Positions 14,864 through 18,972 of a stretch of DNA of 18,972 nucleotides are shown here, in pieces; positions within the stretch are counted from its first letter, which is position 1, and each line of letters starts with the position of its first letter. A program made the position numbers and the translations under genes. Below the pieces are notes generated by a model that was not told where the DNA came from, did not search any database, and saw nothing but the letters and a program-made list of their open reading frames with translations. This DNA comes from Fibrobacterales bacterium (GTDB taxonomy: Bacteria; Fibrobacterota; Fibrobacteria; Fibrobacterales; Fibrobacteraceae), in NCBI GenBank assembly GCA_025997455.1, contig BNUP01000033.1, forward strand, positions 1 to 18,972, read 5' to 3'.

Positions 14864-15322
14864 ATGGCAATAGATGCAGAGTTGGCAGCAACATTAGGAA
14901 AGGCGGGCGGAGTCGCAGCCCTCGGTATTTCCGCTATCGGTTCATCCATAGGTATTGGGCTTGCGGGTTCTTCCGCTATCGGTGCTTGGAAAAAGGCGTA
15001 TGCTCAGGGGAAAAGTGCACTTTTCACCTTGCTCGTATTTGCCGGTGCTCCTATGTCGCAGACTATTTATGGAATGATTTTACTCATTTTCATAAATGAT
15101 GCTGTTGAAAAGAATCCGCAAAATTGGGCGGCGTATCTGGGTGCAGGCATTTTTGGCGGTCTCGGTATGGCGACATCCTCGTGGTTTCAGGGTAAAGCCG
15201 GTGCTGCTGCGGCAGATGCTTTGAGTGAAACTGGTAAGGGTTTTGCCAATTACCTTATGATTCTCGGAGTTGTTGAGACAATTTCCTTGTTCGTGTTAGT
15301 ATTCTCCCGTTTAGCGTTTTAA
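14864..15322 (+). CDS. ntpK: V-type ATPase subunit K (rotor proteolipid)
   Basis: A 152-residue four-helix proteolipid, a duplicated c-subunit. The start at ATG 14864 is supported by GAGG five bases upstream; a longer in-frame extension would overlap subunit I. The ion-binding Glu lies in the last helix (LMILGVVETISLF). The first hairpin has Gln instead (APMSQTIYG), as usual for K subunits. Compared with the Na+-pumping Enterococcus hirae NtpK, recalled from memory, the coordinating set seems present: Ser-Gln in MSQTIYG for Thr64/Gln65, Gln in WFQGKAG for Gln110 and the Glu for Glu139. Na+ coupling is therefore plausible. Co-transcribed with subunit I. Confidence 0.92.
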   Translation: MAIDAELAATLGKAGGVAALGISAIGSSIGIGLAGSSAIGAWKKAYAQGKSALFTLLVFAGAPMSQTIYGMILLIFINDAVEKNPQNWAAYLGAGIFGGLGMATSSWFQGKAGAAAADALSETGKGFANYLMILGVVETISLFVLVFSRLAF

Positions 15323-15506
15323 GCGAAATTTCCCAATTGCAAATAAAAGCGGCGTGCTTTGTGTGTGTCGCTTGCGGTGGGTTATTGTTGCCTCAGCATT
15401 GCAAAAGAGTAAAGAGTAAAGAGTAGAGAATAATAACTTTACACTTTTAACTCTTGCACCGCCGAGTTCCCCACACCCCACACCCCAATTTTCTACATTC
15501 CCCATT
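15323..15506. repeat. Intergenic repeat module before the cyclophilin gene
   Basis: A weak hairpin AAGCGGCG...TGTCGCTT follows the K-subunit stop. Then come an AAAGAGTAAAGAGTAAAGAGTAG purine tract (about 15403-15426), TTTACACTTTTAACTCTTGCACCGCC, and a C-rich block CCCCACACCCCACACCCC at 15470-15487 that leads into the promoter box. It has the same order of parts as the island before metG. Confidence 0.55.
15494..15499 (+). promoter_or_regulatory. -10-like box TACATT before the cyclophilin gene, leaderless type
   Basis: ATTTTC-TACATT-CCCCATT-ATG gives 7 bases to the start at 15507. No -35 of the CTGCAC type is at the right distance here. It probably drives the cluster cyclophilin, Cys4 protein, folC and sigma factor. 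Confidence 0.48.
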
Positions 15507-16022
15507 ATGCGTTCTGTTTTATTTTTACTCGTCTTTTCGCTCTCTGCATTTGCAGCGGGTAAGGTGTTCCCGCAAAGTTATGAGGGAATTAAAAAAATTG
15601 AGGCAATTTTGGAAACTCACGAAGGCAAAATTACCATAAACCTCTTGTTCAAGGATGCGCCCAACACGGTCGCAAACTTTATAGACTTGGCAAACAAGGG
15701 TTTCTATAACGGCTTGCCGTTTCACAGGGTAATTCAAAGGTTCGTAGCACAAGGCGGCGACCCAAACGGCAACGGCACAGGCGGTCCGGGCTACACAATA
15801 GACGACGAAAAAAATAATTTGAAACATACGGCGGGAACCGTATCTATGGCAAATTCGGGAGCGAATACCGGAGGCTCACAATTCTTTATAGTTCAATGGC
15901 AACAACCGCATCTCGACGGGAATCACACAATTTTCGGGCAAGTGGAAAGCGGCTTGGATGTTGTTTATCGCATTGAACAAAATGACCCGATTATCAGTAT
16001 CAAAATAGTAGAGACAAAATAA
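15507..16022 (+). CDS. Periplasmic cyclophilin-type peptidyl-prolyl isomerase
   Basis: A 171-residue protein that isomerises X-Pro bonds in exported proteins. MRSVLFLLVFSLSAFA is a signal peptide with cleavage near residue 16-17. The cyclophilin fold is complete: the catalytic Arg74 in PFHRVI, QGGDPNGNGTGGPGY (82-96), VSMANSGANTGGSQFFI (112-128) and HLDGNHTIFGQV (135-146). His135 stands where eukaryotic cyclophilins have the cyclosporin-binding Trp, as in many bacterial forms, so low drug sensitivity is expected. It is the first gene of a tight cluster; the next start follows after 17 bases. Confidence 0.93.
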   Translation: MRSVLFLLVFSLSAFAAGKVFPQSYEGIKKIEAILETHEGKITINLLFKDAPNTVANFIDLANKGFYNGLPFHRVIQRFVAQGGDPNGNGTGGPGYTIDDEKNNLKHTAGTVSMANSGANTGGSQFFIVQWQQPHLDGNHTIFGQVESGLDVVYRIEQNDPIISIKIVETK

Positions 16023-16039
16023 CAATTAGCGGAAATTTT

Positions 16040-16951
16040 ATGGCGAAAAAAGAAACAGTGAAAAAAACTTCGGCTAAAAAGCCCTCAAAAGTCGCGGCAA
16101 AAACAGCACCCGCAAAAAAGGCGGTTATTGCAAAAAAAATTGTGCCTGCAAAAGTTGCACCTGCGAAAAAGAATGCGGAAACAAAGACTAAAAAAACTCC
16201 AGCCAAAGTTGCACCTGTAAAAAAAACAGTGCCGACAAAAAAAGCAGCGGAAACAAAAAGTGCTAAACCCGCACCCAAGAAGGTCGCTAAACCCGCACCT
16301 CAAAAAGTTGCCAAGCCTGCACCCAAGGTCGCTAAACCTATGCCCCCAAAGGTCGTTAAGCCCGCACCTCAAAAAATTATTCCAAAAGCAGAAGTAAAAC
16401 AACCTGCACCGCCAAAACCAATTAAGAAACCTGTGGGAATAGAATCTCTTTTGCTTGTCGATGGAGCAAAATTCACAAAAACTCCCTTTCTCTTCGATAC
16501 CTACGAAAAGGACGATAAAGAAAGTCGCCGCAAGCACGGTATAGTTCAAAAAAACACAGAGAAATCCACTGCGGTCAGCCGCCCGCGAATCGGTGATGTG
16601 GGCGAGGGAATGAATTTAATCGCATTGCTCTCACAACAATTGAAAGACGAAAATCGAAATTTTTTCAGCGGCTGTGAAGGTAAATTTTGCGACCGTTGCA
16701 ACAACAATGAAGTAGATCCAAAGTTTTATGTAAATGAATCTTTAGGTTATTGTTTGGAATGTGCCACTATACTCGGCTTGGGTCAGTCCAAAGAAGGTGC
16801 ATTCACGGATGCGCAAATTGAACTTATAACTCGTGCAATTGAGTCTGCACCTTCTGGCGATATAAACGAAGATAATGTTGAGACGGTGCTTGAGGAATTC
16901 GATGACGAAGAGGCAAAATCTTTGATTATCGATGCTAAGAATGTCGACTGA
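16040..16951 (+). CDS. Lys/Pro/Ala-rich protein with C-terminal Cys4 module
   Basis: A 303-residue cytoplasmic protein. Residues 1 to about 135 are a disordered tail of repeated KKTSAKKPSK, APAKK and AKPAPKKV blocks, like bacterial histone H1-like tails that bind DNA or RNA. Residues about 140-200 are less basic. A probable zinc site follows: Cys217-x2-Cys220 in FCDRC and Cys238-x2-Cys241 in YCLEC, with an extra Cys212. It resembles zinc ribbons or DksA/TraR fingers only in spacing. The end is acidic (NVETVLEEFDDEEAKSLIIDAKN). It lies 17 bases after the cyclophilin gene and its end overlaps the next gene. I do not recognise the family. A nucleoid or transcription-associated role is an inference. 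Confidence 0.7.
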   Translation: MAKKETVKKTSAKKPSKVAAKTAPAKKAVIAKKIVPAKVAPAKKNAETKTKKTPAKVAPVKKTVPTKKAAETKSAKPAPKKVAKPAPQKVAKPAPKVAKPMPPKVVKPAPQKIIPKAEVKQPAPPKPIKKPVGIESLLLVDGAKFTKTPFLFDTYEKDDKESRRKHGIVQKNTEKSTAVSRPRIGDVGEGMNLIALLSQQLKDENRNFFSGCEGKFCDRCNNNEVDPKFYVNESLGYCLECATILGLGQSKEGAFTDAQIELITRAIESAPSGDINEDNVETVLEEFDDEEAKSLIIDAKNVD

Positions 16952-18146
16952 TTACTTAAAGTCCCGTCTCGCCGCCGGCTTTGTTCCGGGCTTGCAAAAC
17001 ATAACTTCATTGTGTGCGGAGTTCGGTAATCCGCAAAAGAAATTTGAGAGCATTCACATAGTCGGCACAAACGGCAAGGGAAGCACCGTGCTATACACGG
17101 CGAATATTCTTCAGGCGCACAAATTAAAAGTTGGATTATTCACCAGCCCGCATCTTGTGAGCGTTCGCGAGAGATTTAGAATAAACAAAAAATTCATTTC
17201 GCAAAAAAAATTAGATGATTTGTTAAAGAGAATTGAGAAGTCGGCAGTGCAAGAGCCTTCGTATTTTGAGGTATTAACGGCGGCGGCTTTTTTGTGGTTT
17301 GCAGAAAACAAAATTGACATTGCAGTTTTGGAGGCGGGCTTGGGGGGAAGGCTCGACAGCACAAAAATTGCGGAAGGAAAAATAGTTGCATTGACGAGTG
17401 TAGGCTTAGACCACACCGAGATTTTGGGCGACACTTTGGAAAAGATTAAAAAAGAAAAACTTGGAATTATGAGCAAAAATGCGGTGCTGATTAAACCAAA
17501 AAAAATAACGCCGATTTTACAAGTCGGGAATTACGGTAAAATTTATGTTAAAAATGCGGAACTCGCCTTTGCAACAGCCAAAGCATTTCTCGGCAAATCC
17601 TTCAATGAAAGCACCGCTCGAATCGCTCTTTCAAAAAGCGTTTGGGTTGGCAGAATGCAATTTATTCCAACTTCTAAAACAGACTTTATACTTGACGGGG
17701 CACACAATCCTCAAGCCGCTGCCGCCCTTGCCGACTGCTTAAAAGAAAAATCGTTGCCGCCCTTGCCTTGCATATTCGCCTCGCTCAGTGATAAAGACAC
17801 AAAGGGCGTTCTTAAAATTTTGAAACCTCATATTTCAATTTGTTATTGTGCTCCCATAGATAACCCGCGCGCCCGCACACCTGAGGAAATTGCCGCAATT
17901 TGCAAAGAGTTAAAAATAAAATCTCGGATAATCGAAAATATTGTTTTGCACCCAACTTCCCTTCCCACTTTAATCACCGGTTCACTCTACCTTGTGGGTG
18001 CGGCTATTAAAAAATTATGTGAAACTTATGATGAACTATCCGAATTTCGGGGATTAGAAACCTTTCCTAACGAAACATTAACCATACCGTCCAAAAAAAA
18101 TATATATTTACCTACTCAAACCCATAGGAATATCAGTGCATATTGA
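16932..18146 (+). CDS. folC: Folylpolyglutamate synthase / dihydrofolate synthase
   Basis: A 404-residue Mur-ligase-fold enzyme that adds glutamate to folates using ATP. The P-loop GTNGKGS is at 45-51. Other family motifs follow: FTSPHLVSVRERFRIN, VLEAGLGGRLDST, TSVGLDHTEILGDTLEKIKKEKLGIM (usual form ...DH...LG.T...IA.EKAGI) and the C-terminal domain motif DGAHNPQAAAALADCL. An ATG at 16941, three codons in, is an equally possible start; both overlap the preceding gene. After the normal end of the fold there is a tail of about 40 residues (from around TYDELSEF) that is not typical, and its last 11 bases overlap the sigma factor gene. The enzyme could do one or both reactions. Confidence 0.92.
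   Translation: MLRMSTDYLKSRLAAGFVPGLQNITSLCAEFGNPQKKFESIHIVGTNGKGSTVLYTANILQAHKLKVGLFTSPHLVSVRERFRINKKFISQKKLDDLLKRIEKSAVQEPSYFEVLTAAAFLWFAENKIDIAVLEAGLGGRLDSTKIAEGKIVALTSVGLDHTEILGDTLEKIKKEKLGIMSKNAVLIKPKKITPILQVGNYGKIYVKNAELAFATAKAFLGKSFNESTARIALSKSVWVGRMQFIPTSKTDFILDGAHNPQAAAALADCLKEKSLPPLPCIFASLSDKDTKGVLKILKPHISICYCAPIDNPRARTPEEIAAICKELKIKSRIIENIVLHPTSLPTLITGSLYLVGAAIKKLCETYDELSEFRGLETFPNETLTIPSKKNIYLPTQTHRNISAY
18126..18130 (+). promoter_or_regulatory. Ribosome-binding site deciding the GTG start of the sigma factor
   Basis: AGGAA lies five bases before GTG 18136, inside the end of folC. It supports GTG as the start of the sigma factor; the first in-frame ATG would be Met49, inside conserved region 2. 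Confidence 0.6.
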
Positions 18147-18954
18147 TTCTAACGATGCTACTCTAAGACGGTATCTTGAAGATATACGGAGAACAACTCC
18201 TCTTTCGCTTGACGAGGAAAAGTTGTTGCTTGAAAATAAAGACAATCTTGTAGCGAGGCAGAGAATTATAGATGCAAATATGCGCTTTATACTGAAAGTC
18301 GCTATTCAATACAGAGGTTGCCCAATTCCGCTTACAGACCTTGTGAATGAGGGTGCCAGAGGTTTAATGCGTGCAATAGAAACCTTTGATCCGTCACGGG
18401 GCTTAAAGTTCATCTCTTACGGAGTTTGGTGGATAAAGGCGTTTATCACAAAGGCGATTAACGAGCAGGGAAATATGGTGCGAATACCTGCAAACCAGCA
18501 CCTAAAAATTCGCAAAGGCTTAAATGAGCAGGCGATGGGTCGTGAAGTAAGCGATGATACTCTCCAACTGATTCATTTGGGAAGAAAGGGAGTCAGCATA
18601 GACCACCCGCTTAAGAACGAAAGCAAATCGAATTTTGCGGAATCTCTGCCGGATGACAACGCGATTGACCCGGAATCCACTTCCGATATTCAAACCGCTG
18701 AAGACTGCATCCGTAATATTTTGAGGGATCTTCCCATTCGAGAACGAAATGTGATTATAGGTATTTACGGGATAGGTGTTGCAACTCCGCAAACATTGCG
18801 CGAGGTTGGCGAGTCAATGGGAATTTCGCACGAACGGGTTCGTCAATTGCGCGTCCAAGCGATAAAGCGAATAACACACACTGTTCCGAAAGAAAAATTG
18901 AATGAGAGTTTGGAAGCCTTGTCAAAGGCTAAGCATTTTCATGTGAAGAAGTAG
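18136..18954 (+). CDS. Compact RpoD-like sigma-70 factor
   Basis: A 272-residue sigma factor starting at GTG. Region 1.2 is residues 5-35 (DATLRRYLEDIRRTTPLSLDEEKLLL); there is no region 1.1. Regions 2.1-2.4 are 40-121, with RQRIIDANMRFILKVA, LTDLVNEGARGLMRAIETFDPSRGLKF and SYGVWWIKAFITKAINEQ. Region 3 is short: only about 30 residues separate it from the 3.2-like VSIDHPL (153-159), where housekeeping sigmas have about twice as many. Region 4 is 188-247, with LPIRERNVIIGIYGIG and the -35-binding helix ISHERVRQLRVQAIKRI. It could be a group 2 alternative factor or a reduced primary one. The overlap with folC implies translational coupling. Confidence 0.88.
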   Translation: MHIDSNDATLRRYLEDIRRTTPLSLDEEKLLLENKDNLVARQRIIDANMRFILKVAIQYRGCPIPLTDLVNEGARGLMRAIETFDPSRGLKFISYGVWWIKAFITKAINEQGNMVRIPANQHLKIRKGLNEQAMGREVSDDTLQLIHLGRKGVSIDHPLKNESKSNFAESLPDDNAIDPESTSDIQTAEDCIRNILRDLPIRERNVIIGIYGIGVATPQTLREVGESMGISHERVRQLRVQAIKRITHTVPKEKLNESLEALSKAKHFHVKK

Positions 18955-18972
18955 GAATGCTAATTTTCTATT

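Overview
The window is about 19 kb of chromosome from a Gram-negative bacterium (signal peptides, outer-membrane barrels, an exported cyclophilin, a lipoprotein). It has a V-type ATPase, a PilM-type pilus protein, a compact RpoD-like sigma factor and many short hairpin repeats between genes. The combination fits the Fibrobacterota best (Fibrobacter or termite/rumen relatives), but no rRNA or other decisive marker is present, so this placement is an inference.

Layout. Left part (1-2600): the start of a PD-(D/E)XK 'Rpn-type' transposase/nuclease running off the left edge (minus), a porin-like outer-membrane protein with a Pro/Ala-rich linker (minus), and a divergent 80-residue protein that looks like a miniature flagellar rod protein. 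Middle-left (2600-8030): three consecutive hairpins, then minus-strand genes for a PilO-like inner-membrane protein, a PilM-like actin fold, DNA polymerase III delta (holA), delta' (holB) and an ankyrin lipoprotein. Right part (8600 to the end), all plus strand: metG; a small unknown protein; a patatin-like/outer-membrane-barrel protein without the catalytic serine, its gene carrying intergenic-type hairpin repeats in frame; V-ATPase subunits I and K; a periplasmic cyclophilin; a Lys/Pro/Ala-rich protein with a Cys4 module; folC; and a sigma-70 factor. The last four form one tight, partly overlapping gene cluster.

Two patterns run through the whole window. First, seven genes share a promoter-like box, consensus TTTCTACMTTCCCC. 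In six of them the hexamer TANNTT lies only 6-7 bases before the ATG with no Shine-Dalgarno sequence, as expected for leaderless mRNAs; an eighth gene has the same geometry with TATTTT. Second, the intergenic gaps are built from a small vocabulary of repeats: C-rich/G-rich blocks that could form G-quadruplexes, CTCTACTCTTTAC-type pyrimidine tracts, and GGGGCG...CGCCC hairpins. Some of these hairpins have also entered a coding sequence, and repeats of the same families flank holB and the ankyrin gene in mirrored order.

The clearest candidates for new biology are the leaderless-promoter grammar, the in-frame repeat insertion in the patatin/barrel gene, the miniature flagellar-rod-like protein, and the triple-hairpin element at 2625-2772. 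No tRNA, rRNA, CRISPR array or complete insertion sequence was seen.
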